A stretch of 64,000 nucleotides of DNA from positions 1 through 64,000 of the forward strand of contig CAIOSP010000043.1 of assembly GCA_903861005.1 (NCBI GenBank), in the 5' to 3' direction. A program made the position numbers and the translations under genes. The notes beneath the pieces are model-generated. The model was given only the letters and a program-made list of their open reading frames with translations, did no database searches and had not been told where the DNA came from. The DNA comes from an uncultured Pseudomonadota bacterium. GTDB taxonomy: Bacteria; Myxococcota_A; UBA796; GCA-2862545. Shown here in pieces: positions 1-9,181 of the stretch (positions within the stretch are counted from its first letter, which is position 1; each line of letters begins with the position of its first letter).

Positions 1-514
1 AGTTGAGGAGCGGGAACATCTCGGCGTGCTGGATGCCGCGACCCGCGGTCAGCCATTGCACATCGCCGCGGCCGTACCGCGCGGCCGATCCGAGCGAGTC
101 CGAGTGATCGAGCAACCCCCGCCGGACGACGGTGACGGTCTCGAAGCCGCGGTGTGGGTGCGCGGGAAAACCGGGGACGACGTCTCCGTGGTACATCCGC
201 CAACCGTCCTTGCCGGCGAAGTCCTGGCCGAGGTCACGGCCTTCGAGTGAAGCGTCGGGACCGAAGCTCGTGTTGCCGCGCGGGTAGGCGTCGTCGTGGT
301 GCACGCAGAACAGGAACGGGTCGCGCGTCGGCCAGGGCGTCGGGGAGACACCGAGCGGCACGACGCCCTGCACCAGGGGCTCAGGTGGAGTCGCTGCGGG
401 TGCGGGGGCCACGATCGGCGCGCTGGCAGGCGGAGGCGTGCAACCCACCAAGGCCGCGGCGGCGGCGCCCGCGACAAGCTGGAGCGCATCGCGGCGGGTC
501 GGGTCGATCTTCAT
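1..514 (-). CDS. Pirin family protein, lipid-anchored (3' end outside window)
   Basis: Cupin-fold pirin, running off the left edge; 171 residues are visible. The start ATG is at 514-512. The N-terminus has a twin arginine (R7-R8) followed by a hydrophobic stretch and lipobox LVGC with Cys25, so it is probably a Tat-exported lipoprotein. A Pro/Ala-rich linker (about 26-45) precedes the cupin domain. Pirin metal ligands are present: HPHRGFET (119-126) and GIQHAE (160-165), with the typical [12 protein letters not shown] stretch between them. Pirins are normally cytosolic regulators or quercetinases, so the export signal is unusual. The 169-bp gap to the divergent gene at 684 should hold both promoters. 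Family assignment is firm; substrate unknown. Confidence 0.9.
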   Translation of the reverse strand, partial: MKIDPTRRDALQLVAGAAAAALVGCTPPPASAPIVAPAPAATPPEPLVQGVVPLGVSPTPWPTRDPFLFCVHHDDAYPRGNTSFGPDASLEGRDLGQDFAGKDGWRMYHGDVVPGFPAHPHRGFETVTVVRRGLLDHSDSLGSAARYGRGDVQWLTAGRGIQHAEMFPLLN

Positions 515-683
515 GGGGTCTCCGGACCGCAGCGCGGCGGTGCACCGCTCCTACCCGCACGGCCGAGGCGGCGTCGCGGACGCGAGCCTCGGTCGGGACA
601 GGTTGCGACGAGGCCGCGGCCTGACGTCGACTTCGCGTGCGCACCCGGGGCCACGCGCTATCCACCCACGCTGGGAGGTCCGA

Positions 684-1256
684 GTGCTCACCCTCGCCTT
701 CGCCGCCTTGGCGCTCGCCACCCCCCCACCCGACCTGGGCCAAGAGCCCGACCGGGTCATGTCGCTCGGACTGTCGCTCAGTCCGTTGATGGGCACCGAC
801 GTGAGCGGTGGCGGCTTGGGTCAGGCGACCATCCAGGTGCACCTGCCGCCCATCACGCTTGAGATCCTGGGCGCCGAGGGCGCGATGTCCGGCCCGACGC
901 GTACGATCGGCTTCATCGCCGTCGGGCTGCGCAAACACATCGCCTACGGCACCTGGGCGCGCGTGCTGTTCGCGCACCACCACGAGACGCTCTGGGCGGA
1001 CTTCATCGACCACCCCGGCGCGTCGCTCGCGGGCGTCGACTCGCAGATCACGCACCGGTCCGGAGTGGACGTCGGGTTCGGCTGGGAGCGACCCATCGGC
1101 GGCAAGCTCGTGGGCGATCGGCTGGTCGTCGACCTGGGCGCGTTCGTGCGCGTGTTCCCCGGCAAGGTCGACCCGCCGGTCTACGTCGGCCTGCAGATCG
1201 GCGTGAGCGGACGTGTGGGCCCAGAGTGGAAGCGAAAGCACGCGCAAGAGCGCTAA
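684..1256 (+). CDS. Putative exported outer-membrane beta-barrel-like protein
   Basis: A 190-residue protein of no family I can name. The GTG start at 684 is chosen because GGGAGG lies five bases upstream and the following residues (VLTLAFAALALATPPP) form a short signal peptide. The mature part alternates hydrophobic and polar residues with recurrent glycines (IGFIAVGLRKHIAYG, VDVGFGWERPIGG, VVDLGAFVRVFPG, VYVGLQIGVSG), as expected of amphipathic strands of a small outer-membrane barrel or a DUF3575-like porin fold. It is divergent from the pirin gene and 128 bp before the cytochrome/DUF1501 operon. Function unknown. Confidence 0.7.
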   Translation: MLTLAFAALALATPPPDLGQEPDRVMSLGLSLSPLMGTDVSGGGLGQATIQVHLPPITLEILGAEGAMSGPTRTIGFIAVGLRKHIAYGTWARVLFAHHHETLWADFIDHPGASLAGVDSQITHRSGVDVGFGWERPIGGKLVGDRLVVDLGAFVRVFPGKVDPPVYVGLQIGVSGRVGPEWKRKHAQER

Positions 1257-1384
1257 CGAGCGCGTCTGCGCCTGCTTCGCCGAGTGGACAGAAAAAAACG
1301 TCGCACCGAAAACCACTTGCAACGCCATCAACACGACGCTTCGGCTTTACCGCAACGCAACTCGCGTAAAATCCGTAGGGTGGT

Positions 1385-3646
1385 GTGCCGATTCAAGCGG
1401 CGAGCGGGTGGACCGTGCGAGCAAACGCAACGATCGTGGGCGTCGTCGCCCTGTTGGCTTCTTGTGGCAAGGCGGACGTGCCTGCGCCGGTCGACGGGGC
1501 GTGCGTCGATGACGCGACCCTCTGGCGGGAGCAGGTCTACCCCCAGGTGATCCAGTCGGTGTGTATGGGATGCCACACGGCGGACGGCGCGGCGCGCGAG
1601 AGCGGGCTGGTGTTCGTTGGCACCGGCTACCCGGACCACGAGGCGCGTAATCGCGCGACCTTCGCGAACGTCGCGGGCTTGGAGCGCGCGGGCGACTCGA
1701 TCGTGCTGCTCAAGCCAATCGGACTTGAGGGTCACGGCGGCGGCAAGATCCTCTCAGAGGACGACGCCAGCTACGCGCTGCTCCAGGAATTCGTCGACCG
1801 GCTCGACCACCCGGTCGCCTGCGCCGGCTCCAACACCACCGTGGACGGCGACGCGGGCCTGACGCTCGACTCGCCTGTCCAGACGCTCCGCAAGGCGGCC
1901 GTGACGCTGGTCGGGCGGCTCCCGACGCCAGACGAGGAAGACGCCGTGCGCGCGGGCGGCGAGTCCGCGCTGGGCGACGCGGTGTGGGCGTTGATGGATG
2001 AGCCCGCGTTCGCGAACGTGTTCATGGAGAAGCTCAACGACGTGCTGCTGACCGACCGCTATCTGCGGAGCAACGACGCGCTGGGCATCATGGACGAGGA
2101 TCGCTTCCCCGGTCGCTACTGGTTTGAGGACGCGAAGAACGAGGACACGCTGCGCGATCGAACCAACGACGCCGTGGCGCGCGAGCCGCTGGAGATCGCC
2201 GCGCACGTGATGCGCGAGGACCGGCCGTGGACCGAGATCCTGACCGCCGACTACACGATGGTGAACGGCTACTCCGCGATGGCCTACGGCGTGGACGGCG
2301 CGGAGCCGCCCGACATCCGAGACCCCGCCGCGTTTGAGTTCGTCGAGGCGACGCTGCCGGACTGGTCGCACGCCGGACTGCTCACCACGCCGGCGTTCCT
2401 GAACCGCTACCCGACGACCGAGACCAACCGGAACCGCCACCGTGCGTGGGCCTTCTACAAGACCTTCCTGGCGACGGACATCCTGACGTTCGGAAAGCGC
2501 CCTATCGATCCCACGATCAGCGACGTGCACAACCCGACGCTGAACGATCCGCAGTGCACCGTGTGTCACGCGACGATGGACCCTGTCGCGGGCGCGTTCC
2601 AGTCGTGGGACGACCAGGGCCGCCTCGCGCCGCGCGAAGAGGGCTGGTATCCCGAGATGGCGCCGCCCGGCTTTGAGGGCGAGCCTGTGCCTCCGGCCAG
2701 CGGCAACGGTCAGCTCACCTGGCTCGCCGAGCAGTCGGTCGCCGACCCGCGCTTCGCGATCGCCACGGTCCGGATGATGCTCGGCGTGTTCACGGGTCTG
2801 GACGTGCAGTCCGAATCCGACGTGGGCGGCGACCCCAACAAGGCCGAGGCGCTCGCCCTGCAGGACCTGTGGGTCGCAGACGTCGCCACCGAGCTGGTCG
2901 ACCGGCAGTGGGACGTGAAGGTCGCGATCCAGCGCGTGGTCACGTCGCGCTACTTCCGCGCGAGCGCGGCGACGGGCGCCACGCCTGGCCAGCTGCTGCA
3001 GGCGGGCACGGCGCACCTCCTGACGCCGGAAGAGCTCGACCGCAAGATCACGGCGACCACCGGCATCCCCTGGCGCGCGAGCTCCGGCAGCACCAACCTG
3101 CTGCTCGATCGCTACGCCCTGCTGTACGGCGGCATCGACTCGCTCGGCATCACCGAGCGCCTGCGCGACCCGAATGGCGTGATGGCGAACATCGCCCGGC
3201 GCATGTCCAACGAGGTCGCTTGCGGCTCCGTCGCGCGCGACTTCCTGCTCGACCCCACGCAGCGCCGTCTCTTCCCGTTGGTGGAGATGAGCTACGTGCC
3301 GGAGACCGACGACGGGTTCGCGATCCCGGGCGCCGAGGACGCGATCCGCGAGAACATCCGCTGGCTGCACTCCCGACTGCTCGGCGAGGAGCTTGCCGTC
3401 GACGACCCTGAGATCGAGGCCACCTACGCGCTTTGGGTGGACGCTTGGAAGGCCGGGCGCGCGGGCCTCGCCGACGAGACGATCAAGGTCGATCTCGACT
3501 ACCGCTGCATGGCCCTGTTCGACCCGTTCACCGGAGATCAGCTCCGCGACGACCACCGCATCGTCTACGATCCCGACTTCACGGTCCGCGCGTGGATGAC
3601 GGTCACCGCGTACCTGCTCTCCGACTACCGTTTCCTGTACGAGTGA
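1385..3646 (+). CDS. Cytochrome c-type lipoprotein (DUF1549/DUF1588-like), partner of DUF1501
   Basis: A 753-residue exported protein with lipobox LLASC (Cys27) and two CxxCH haem c motifs, CMGCH (60-64) and CTVCH (391-395). The second sits in the context HATMDPVAGAFQSWDDQG, typical of the C..CH..MDP..G motif of planctomycete/myxobacterial DUF1588-type proteins. The stretch LRKAAVTLVGRLPTPDEE resembles DUF1549. These proteins are regularly paired with a DUF1501 protein, as here (4-bp gap). A role in extracellular redox or polymer breakdown is assumed for the family but unproven. GTG at 1385 gives a 26-residue signal; GTG at 1415 is an equally possible start with a shorter one. Confidence 0.8.
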   Translation: MPIQAASGWTVRANATIVGVVALLASCGKADVPAPVDGACVDDATLWREQVYPQVIQSVCMGCHTADGAARESGLVFVGTGYPDHEARNRATFANVAGLERAGDSIVLLKPIGLEGHGGGKILSEDDASYALLQEFVDRLDHPVACAGSNTTVDGDAGLTLDSPVQTLRKAAVTLVGRLPTPDEEDAVRAGGESALGDAVWALMDEPAFANVFMEKLNDVLLTDRYLRSNDALGIMDEDRFPGRYWFEDAKNEDTLRDRTNDAVAREPLEIAAHVMREDRPWTEILTADYTMVNGYSAMAYGVDGAEPPDIRDPAAFEFVEATLPDWSHAGLLTTPAFLNRYPTTETNRNRHRAWAFYKTFLATDILTFGKRPIDPTISDVHNPTLNDPQCTVCHATMDPVAGAFQSWDDQGRLAPREEGWYPEMAPPGFEGEPVPPASGNGQLTWLAEQSVADPRFAIATVRMMLGVFTGLDVQSESDVGGDPNKAEALALQDLWVADVATELVDRQWDVKVAIQRVVTSRYFRASAATGATPGQLLQAGTAHLLTPEELDRKITATTGIPWRASSGSTNLLLDRYALLYGGIDSLGITERLRDPNGVMANIARRMSNEVACGSVARDFLLDPTQRRLFPLVEMSYVPETDDGFAIPGAEDAIRENIRWLHSRLLGEELAVDDPEIEATYALWVDAWKAGRAGLADETIKVDLDYRCMALFDPFTGDQLRDDHRIVYDPDFTVRAWMTVTAYLLSDYRFLYE

Positions 3647-3650
3647 ACCG

Positions 3651-4913
3651 ATGAACCTCAACCGTCGATCGTTTCTCTCTTGGTTGGCCGCGGGCGGCGC
3701 CGCCGCAGCGGTGGGTCCGCGCCTCTACGGCCGCGCGAACGCGGACGAGCCCGTCGTGGGGCCGTTCTTCTTGTTCGTGAACGCGTCCGGCGGGTGGGAC
3801 CCGACCATGCTCTGCGATCCGAAGGGTCGCGCGAGCGAGGCCGAAGTCGACCCGATCAACAACTACAACACCTCCGACATCGAGCAGGTGGGCGCGTTCA
3901 AGGTGGCCCCGATCGACGGGCACGTCGCGTTCTTCGAGCGCTTCAAGTCCGACCTGCTGGTCATCAACGGCGTCGACACGCAGACGAACAGCCACGAGAT
4001 CGGCTCGCGCTTCATGTGGTCCGGTTCGATCAAGCCGGGCTTCCCCTCCGAGGCAGCGTTGGTCGCGGCCGCACGCGAGCCCCGGCCCGCGCTCGCGTTC
4101 CTGTCGAACGGCGGCTACGACGTCACCGACGGGCTCGTCGCGCCCACGCGCATCCCCGACACGTCGGCGATCTTGGAGATCGCGTACCCGGATCGGCTGG
4201 ACAAGGCCGACGACAAGACCGGCGTGCTGCCGCTCGACATCCTGACTCGGCTCGATCAGGCGCGCACTGAGCGCCTGCGTCGCCAGCTCGACGCGGCCAC
4301 GCTGCCGCGCCTGCGCCACGCGATGGCGTCGCTGCAGATCGCGCGCGTCGGCAACAACGATCTCGCTCGGCTGTCGGCCAAGCTCCCGTCCGCCCTCGAC
4401 ACGTCGGGCAACCCGCTGAAGCGGCAGGCGCAGGTGGCGATGGCTTGCTTCGCGGCAGGCGTGTCGGCGTCCGCGACGATGGAGATCGGGAACTTCGACA
4501 CGCACGGGGATCACGATCGCGTCCACACGCAGAGCATGAAGGACATCGTCGCGGGCATCGCGTTCGCGATGGACGAGGCCGAGCGCCAGGGCATCGCCGA
4601 CAAGGTGGTGGTGATCGTCGGTTCAGACTTTGGTCGCACCCCCTACTACAACGACACGATGGGCAAGGATCACTGGCCGATCACCAGCATGCTGCTGATG
4701 GGGCCGGGCATTCGCGGCGGACGCGTCCTCGGCGGCACCGACGGATCGTTCGCGCCGACGCTGGTCGACCCGACCACCCTCACGCCGTCCAGCACCGGCA
4801 TCCGCATCACGCCTGCGCACGTGCACGCCTCGCTGCGCGCGCTATCCGGCGTGGCCACCTGGGAGGGCGCGGCGCCGTACGGTGTCGGTGACGCGCTGCC
4901 GCTGTTCACATGA
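3651..4913 (+). CDS. DUF1501 family protein, Tat-exported
   Basis: A 420-residue member of the DUF1501 family, related to the alkaline phosphatase/sulfatase fold. The N-terminus carries a Tat signal (NRRSFLSWLAAGGAAAA). Family hallmarks are visible: FFLFVNASGGWDPTML near residue 42, NGVDTQTNSHEIGSR, and GSDFGRTPYYNDTMGKDHWP near residue 325. It lies 4 bp after the di-haem-motif lipoprotein and overlaps the next gene by 4 bp (ATGA), so the three are one transcription unit. Pairing of DUF1501 with a cytochrome c/DUF1549 protein is widespread in Planctomycetes and Myxococcota; the enzymatic reaction is not established. Confidence 0.9.
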   Translation: MNLNRRSFLSWLAAGGAAAAVGPRLYGRANADEPVVGPFFLFVNASGGWDPTMLCDPKGRASEAEVDPINNYNTSDIEQVGAFKVAPIDGHVAFFERFKSDLLVINGVDTQTNSHEIGSRFMWSGSIKPGFPSEAALVAAAREPRPALAFLSNGGYDVTDGLVAPTRIPDTSAILEIAYPDRLDKADDKTGVLPLDILTRLDQARTERLRRQLDAATLPRLRHAMASLQIARVGNNDLARLSAKLPSALDTSGNPLKRQAQVAMACFAAGVSASATMEIGNFDTHGDHDRVHTQSMKDIVAGIAFAMDEAERQGIADKVVVIVGSDFGRTPYYNDTMGKDHWPITSMLLMGPGIRGGRVLGGTDGSFAPTLVDPTTLTPSSTGIRITPAHVHASLRALSGVATWEGAAPYGVGDALPLFT

Positions 4914-6334
4914 GGACGCTCAGCCTGATCCTGGTCAGCGCGCTGGTCGCGTGCGGCAAGCCCGACGAGACCCTGTCTGACACGGACACGGACGTCGCGC
5001 TCACCGGCTGTGGTGACGGCGCGGTCGACGAGACCGAGGCCTGCGACAACGGCGAAGCGAACAGTGACGAGGCGGCGGACGCCTGCCGCACCGACTGTCG
5101 TCTGGCGTGGTGCGGCGATGGAGTGGCCGACGCGGGCGAGGACTGCGACGACGGAAACGCCTTCGGCGGCGACGGCTGCGATCCGTCCTGCCACGTCGAG
5201 AACGGCGCGCTCGAGGCTGAGCCGAACGATGTTCCCTTCCAGGGCACGCCGATCGTGCCCGGCAACGCGGTCGCGGGCGGCCTGCGCGAAGGTGACGTCG
5301 ACTGCTACGCGGTGGACGTCGGCGAGAACGGCTTCCTGTCCGCGCGGGTGAGCGGTCCGGACGGCGCGTGTCCGCCCGACATGGTGGTGCGACTGTACGG
5401 CCTCGACGACAAGTCGCTGACCGACGCCTACCCCGGACCCGACGGCGAGTGCGCCGCGATCGACCCGACGTCGGACGACCACGCCCGCTACCTGCACGCG
5501 GGTACGTACGCGGTGTGCGTCGAGGGGCTGTTCCGCTCGGCGATCCCCGCCTACCGCGTGTCGGTCGAGGTGGGTGACGACTCCTGCCTGTCCGGCGGCA
5601 CGACGAGCAACCCCAAGGACGATCTGGACGGCGACGGTCTGGCGAACCCCTGCGATGGCGACGACGACGGCGACGGCGTGGCCGATCTGGCCGACAACTG
5701 TCCGAACATGTCCAACGGCGGATCGTCCGCGGGCTTCAGCACGGCGCGCGACGGGTGGATTCGGCAGTGGCTGATCGCCGGCGCGTTCACCGGCAATCCG
5801 GTTGGGCCGGGCGGCAGCTGTGACCCGAGCGTCGCGTCGCTGATCGGCGACGACGACGCGACGACCGTGCCTGCGCTCGGCGCGGCCGCAGGCGCGCAGA
5901 CTTGGCGTGCCTGGATCGCCGCCGCAGACGCGATCGACTTCAGCACCGTGTTCAGCGCGTCGGCGGACCGCGAGTCCTACGCGGCCGTATGGGTCTATGC
6001 GCCGACCGCCCGCGACGGCGTGCTCGCGTACGGCGCAGACGACGGCAGCGCGGCTTGGCTGGACGGCGCTTCGCTCGGCGTCGACCCCACGTGCCACGGC
6101 GTGGTCACCGACGATCTGGAGCTCCCCGTCAGCCTAGCGCAAGGCTGGCACCGGGTGCTGTTCAAGGTGCGCGACCACGGCGGCAGCTGGGGCCTCAAGG
6201 CCCGCTTCAAGTCCACCGCCGGAGCGCCGATGACCGACCTGGAAGTGTCACTCACCGCCGACGCGACCTGGTACGACGACCAGAACGACGGCGACGGCGA
6301 CGGCGTGGGCGACGTCTGCGACCCGACGCCCTGA
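4910..6334 (+). CDS. Cysteine-rich calcium-repeat lipoprotein (DUF4215 and TSP3-like)
   Basis: A 474-residue lipoprotein, third gene of the DUF1501 operon (4-bp overlap). Lipobox LVAC is at Cys15, followed by a short DTDTD linker. Residues about 32-100 carry two DUF4215-type Myxococcus cysteine-rich repeats (CGDGAVDETEACDNG; CGDGVADAGEDCDDGN). A pre-peptidase-like beta domain follows (EGDVDCYAVDVGENGFLSARV). Calcium-binding TSP3-like Asp runs occur near 240-265 and again at the very C-terminus (DGDGDGVGDVCDPTP), flanking a domain that resembles a PA14/jelly-roll module (GWHRVLFKVRDHGGSWGLKA). Probably a surface accessory of the DUF1501/cytochrome pair; exact role unknown. Confidence 0.8.
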   Translation: MRTLSLILVSALVACGKPDETLSDTDTDVALTGCGDGAVDETEACDNGEANSDEAADACRTDCRLAWCGDGVADAGEDCDDGNAFGGDGCDPSCHVENGALEAEPNDVPFQGTPIVPGNAVAGGLREGDVDCYAVDVGENGFLSARVSGPDGACPPDMVVRLYGLDDKSLTDAYPGPDGECAAIDPTSDDHARYLHAGTYAVCVEGLFRSAIPAYRVSVEVGDDSCLSGGTTSNPKDDLDGDGLANPCDGDDDGDGVADLADNCPNMSNGGSSAGFSTARDGWIRQWLIAGAFTGNPVGPGGSCDPSVASLIGDDDATTVPALGAAAGAQTWRAWIAAADAIDFSTVFSASADRESYAAVWVYAPTARDGVLAYGADDGSAAWLDGASLGVDPTCHGVVTDDLELPVSLAQGWHRVLFKVRDHGGSWGLKARFKSTAGAPMTDLEVSLTADATWYDDQNDGDGDGVGDVCDPTP

Positions 6335-6335
6335 T

Positions 6336-6398
6336 CGCTCACGCGGCGGGGCGCGCGGAGATCCGCTGACCGCTCACGCGGCGGGGCGCGCGGAGATC
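6336..6398. repeat. Perfect 28-bp direct repeat duplicating the 3' end of the hydrolase gene
   Basis: The 28 bases at 6336-6363 recur exactly at 6371-6398, a 35-bp step. The right-hand copy contains the last codons and stop of the minus-strand hydrolase (ISARPAA-stop); the left-hand copy places the same codons and stop just beyond it in another frame. It looks like a local tandem duplication across the stop codon. Confidence 0.9.
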
Positions 6399-7393
6399 GG
6401 GTGGGCCGTCATCCACGCGAGAAGCTCGGGGAATACCTCCGTGTCTGAGCGGCGGCCGCACAGCAGGTCGAAGTGGCCGTAGGGCTGCGCGTCGCCGTGC
6501 GCGAGGCCGAACTTGCGCAGCGCGTGGGGCGGCGTGCCAACCTGGTGGAAGGTGCGCTCGACCACCTCGGGCGCGCACTGCACGTCGCGATCCCCCACGC
6601 CGAACAGGATGGGCGTCGTGATGTGCTCCAGGCGATCCGCGTAGCGTACGCGACCGTCGAGGCTGGTCAGTCCGCCCTTGGCGAACAGCGACGCGAGCTG
6701 GAACAAAATCTCGCCGGACACGTCGTGATGAGCTTCGCGGATCAGCGCGCGCGCGGCCTCGCCCGCCAGGTTGGGCGAGTGGTAGAACGACGCCTCCAGC
6801 GGCGTGTGGAAGCGACCCGCGAGCGGCGCAAAGACACGCGCCGCGGACCCGGATGGCACGCGCATCACCAAGCGGCCGAGGCGTTTGAGCGGGCGGATCA
6901 GATCGTAGGCCGACGACGCGCCCGAGTAGTCGAGCGAGCCCGCGAGCACCGTCCCCGAGCGGATCTGACTCGACCCGTGCCGCGCACACCACGCGAGCAG
7001 GAGGATGCCGCCCATGCTGTGGCCGATCCAGTGCACGTGCTCGTGGCCGGTCCGCGCGAGCACGAAGCGCAGGATCTCCGGCATGTCGAGGTCGAGGTGA
7101 TCGTCGAAGCTCCAGTCCCAGCGCCCGCGGATCGACGCGCCAGGGCTCGCGCTGCCTCCGACGCCTCGGAGGTCGGGCACCCACACGTCGTAGCCCCTGG
7201 AGGCCAGCCAACGCGCGAGCGAGGGCGCGCGGACGCCGCGCGGCACCGGCAGGTCGAACTGCTGCGAGCAGGCGCCTAGCCCGTGCTGCAGGATCACCGG
7301 CTCTCGATGAGGGTTGGCGCCCTCGGCCGGGTAGCGGCGAAGCATCAACGGCCAGCCGTCTGCCGCGGTGGTCAGGTGGGTCGATGGTGTCAT
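6374..7393 (-). CDS. Alpha/beta-fold hydrolase
   Basis: A 339-residue serine hydrolase of the alpha/beta fold. The oxyanion-hole HGLG is at 37-40, the nucleophile elbow GHSMGG at 124-129 (Ser126), the acid lies in GVGDRDVQCAP near 274 and the catalytic His in YGHFDLL near 310. A helical cap lies between about 155 and 245. There is no signal peptide, so it should be cytosolic. HGLGACSQQFD and the RGVGGSASPG loop recall the AB_hydrolase_1 lipase/esterase group in which bulky lipid esters are substrates, but the substrate is not predictable. A 28-bp repeat duplicates its 3' end. Confidence 0.88.
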   Translation of the reverse strand: MTPSTHLTTAADGWPLMLRRYPAEGANPHREPVILQHGLGACSQQFDLPVPRGVRAPSLARWLASRGYDVWVPDLRGVGGSASPGASIRGRWDWSFDDHLDLDMPEILRFVLARTGHEHVHWIGHSMGGILLLAWCARHGSSQIRSGTVLAGSLDYSGASSAYDLIRPLKRLGRLVMRVPSGSAARVFAPLAGRFHTPLEASFYHSPNLAGEAARALIREAHHDVSGEILFQLASLFAKGGLTSLDGRVRYADRLEHITTPILFGVGDRDVQCAPEVVERTFHQVGTPPHALRKFGLAHGDAQPYGHFDLLCGRRSDTEVFPELLAWMTAHPISARPAA

Positions 7394-7483
7394 GCGGCAC
7401 CTCCCGAGGGGGGCGCGGACTAGCCTGTCCCGCTGCCGTCCTCACTCAATGTGCGCACCGGTGCGAAGGCGACCACCGCGCGC

Positions 7484-7933
7484 TCAATGGTAGTCGTGCC
7501 CGTCCCAGCTGAGCGTCCCGGCGCCGAGGTCGTACGTGCCCGTGTAGTTGGACAAGCCGCTTCCGGAGACGACGCCGTCGGCGCAGGTCCACGTGCCGGA
7601 CTCGCCGTAGTCGGAGTGCTGCCAGGTCCACGAGCCGTCCGCGCTCAGCGTCAGATGCCAGTGGCAGAGCGCGACGCCGTTGGGGCCTAGTCCGCACTCC
7701 AGCTCCTCGACCGACGCGAACGTGCGACCCGAGATCGCCGAGCACGCGTCGACGTCCGTGTCCACGGCGTCCGTGTCGCCGACGTCGGTATCCGGCGAGT
7801 CCGTGTCCAGCGTGTCCGTGTCGGCGGCGTCCGTGTCCGTCTGATCGGTGTCGTCGTTCGGATCCGAGCGCGGGCAGCCCGCAGTCCACACCGCGATGGT
7901 CGCGAACGCGAGCCCAAGTGTCCATCCGCGCAT
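7484..7933 (-). CDS. Small lipoprotein with long Asp-Thr-Asp linker
   Basis: A 149-residue lipoprotein: signal peptide with lipobox TAGC (Cys20), then a roughly 36-residue tract made almost only of D and T with V/A spacers (residues 27-62, nt 7748-7855), then a compact domain of about 85 residues. That domain has four Cys (C64, C80, C91, C117) and alternating aromatic strands (WHLTLSADGSWTWQHSDYG, GTYDLGAGTLSWDGHDYH) suggesting a small beta-barrel or lipocalin-like fold. I do not recognise the family. The linker probably keeps the domain away from the membrane; see the finding on D/T linkers. Confidence 0.78.
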   Translation of the reverse strand: MRGWTLGLAFATIAVWTAGCPRSDPNDDTDQTDTDAADTDTLDTDSPDTDVGDTDAVDTDVDACSAISGRTFASVEELECGLGPNGVALCHWHLTLSADGSWTWQHSDYGESGTWTCADGVVSGSGLSNYTGTYDLGAGTLSWDGHDYH

Positions 7934-7993
7934 TCAAGCCTCCTCGCCCGCACCCACACGCAATGTAGCGTCGGGATCGACGGACCGCGACGC

Positions 7994-9181
7994 CTACGCG
8001 CCGCGCGGTGGCAGGATGCACCGGACGCCGTCGCGCTCCATCTCGGCGACGCACACGTTGCAGTGGTCGCAGCGCGTCTCGAACGCCTCACCGGCGGCGA
8101 CGCGCGCGATCAGGTCGGGATCGGCGAGCAGCGCGCGGCCCATCGCCACGAACTCGAAGCCGTCATCCATCGCGGTCTTCATGGCGGCGGCGCTGTCGAC
8201 GCCGCCGAGCAGGATCGTGGGCGCGGAGATCGCGGCTCGGACGCGCTGGGCGTCGTCGCGGAGGAACATCGACGTGTAGGGGTAGGTCTGGATCCAGACC
8301 GGCGCGAACACGTGCAGCGCCCACTTCATCAGCGTGCTGTGCTCGACCTGGGCCATCTCCCGCACCGGGGTGCGGCCACGCAGCAGGTAGAACGGCGTCT
8401 TGAACACCAGGCCGCCGCTCGGCTCCACCGCGTCCGCGCCCGCGTCGACGACCGCGCGCGCCACGGCCACCGCCTCGTCGACTTCCAGGCCGCCGCGCAC
8501 GTCGTCGCGCAGGTTCAGCTTCACCAGCACCGCGTGATCCGGTCCGACCGCCGCCCGCACCGCGCGCACCACCTCGATCGGCAGGCGCATTCGCCCAGTC
8601 GCGTCCCCTCCCCACCCGTCGCGTCGGCGGTTCACCGCGGGCGAGAGGAACTGAGACAGGAGGTACCCGTGGCCCAGGTGCACCTCGACCGCGTCGAACC
8701 CCTCCTCCACCACCAGCTTGGCGGCGGCGGCGAACGCGTTGATGATGCCCTGGATGTCGTCCTCGTCGAGGGCGCGCACGCGCGGCACGCCCACCGCGAT
8801 CCCGTACGCGTTGAGCGCCGCGCTCGGCCCACCGGGCGCCCCCTTCGACACCTGCGTGTTGCGGGAGAAGCCCCCGCAGTGCGCGAGCTGCATGCTCACC
8901 AAGCCGCCGTGGGCGTGCACGGCGTCCGCGAGCGCGCGCAGGCCAGGGCGCGAGGCGTCGTCGAGCTTGAGCTGGGCCTCGAAGGTCCGCCCGTCCGCAG
9001 ACACCGCCCCGTAGGCGACCGTCGTGAGGGCGACCCCGTTGCGCGCCATGGACGCGTGGTGCTCGATCAGCTGCGCCGTCGGCACGCCTTGAGGGGTCAT
9101 GCCCTCGAAGGTCGCGGTCTTGATGACGCGGTTGCGCAGGGTGAGCGGGCCGAGCTGGCCTGGCCGAAGGATCGGGTGCAT
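7994..9181 (-). CDS. NADH:flavin oxidoreductase, old yellow enzyme family
   Basis: A 395-residue FMN-dependent ene-reductase-type TIM barrel. It starts with the usual LRPGQLGPLTLRNRVIKTAT, has the substrate His region QLAHCGGFS and the diagnostic EVHLGHGYLLSQFLSP and NRRRDGWGG motifs. The C-terminus carries CDHCNVC and a further Cys (VRC), the spacing of the 4Fe-4S-binding cysteines of the 2,4-dienoyl-CoA reductase/TMADH branch, although the NAD-binding domain is absent. Its ATG overlaps the stop of the upstream SDR gene (TGATG), so the two are translationally coupled and may act on the same substrate. Substrate unknown. Confidence 0.92.
   Translation of the reverse strand: MHPILRPGQLGPLTLRNRVIKTATFEGMTPQGVPTAQLIEHHASMARNGVALTTVAYGAVSADGRTFEAQLKLDDASRPGLRALADAVHAHGGLVSMQLAHCGGFSRNTQVSKGAPGGPSAALNAYGIAVGVPRVRALDEDDIQGIINAFAAAAKLVVEEGFDAVEVHLGHGYLLSQFLSPAVNRRRDGWGGDATGRMRLPIEVVRAVRAAVGPDHAVLVKLNLRDDVRGGLEVDEAVAVARAVVDAGADAVEPSGGLVFKTPFYLLRGRTPVREMAQVEHSTLMKWALHVFAPVWIQTYPYTSMFLRDDAQRVRAAISAPTILLGGVDSAAAMKTAMDDGFEFVAMGRALLADPDLIARVAAGEAFETRCDHCNVCVAEMERDGVRCILPPRGA

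Noticed and set aside
7748-7855. CRISPR-like or minisatellite array
   Set aside because: The repeats are codon-level Asp/Thr repeats inside a reading frame, with no spacers of constant length.
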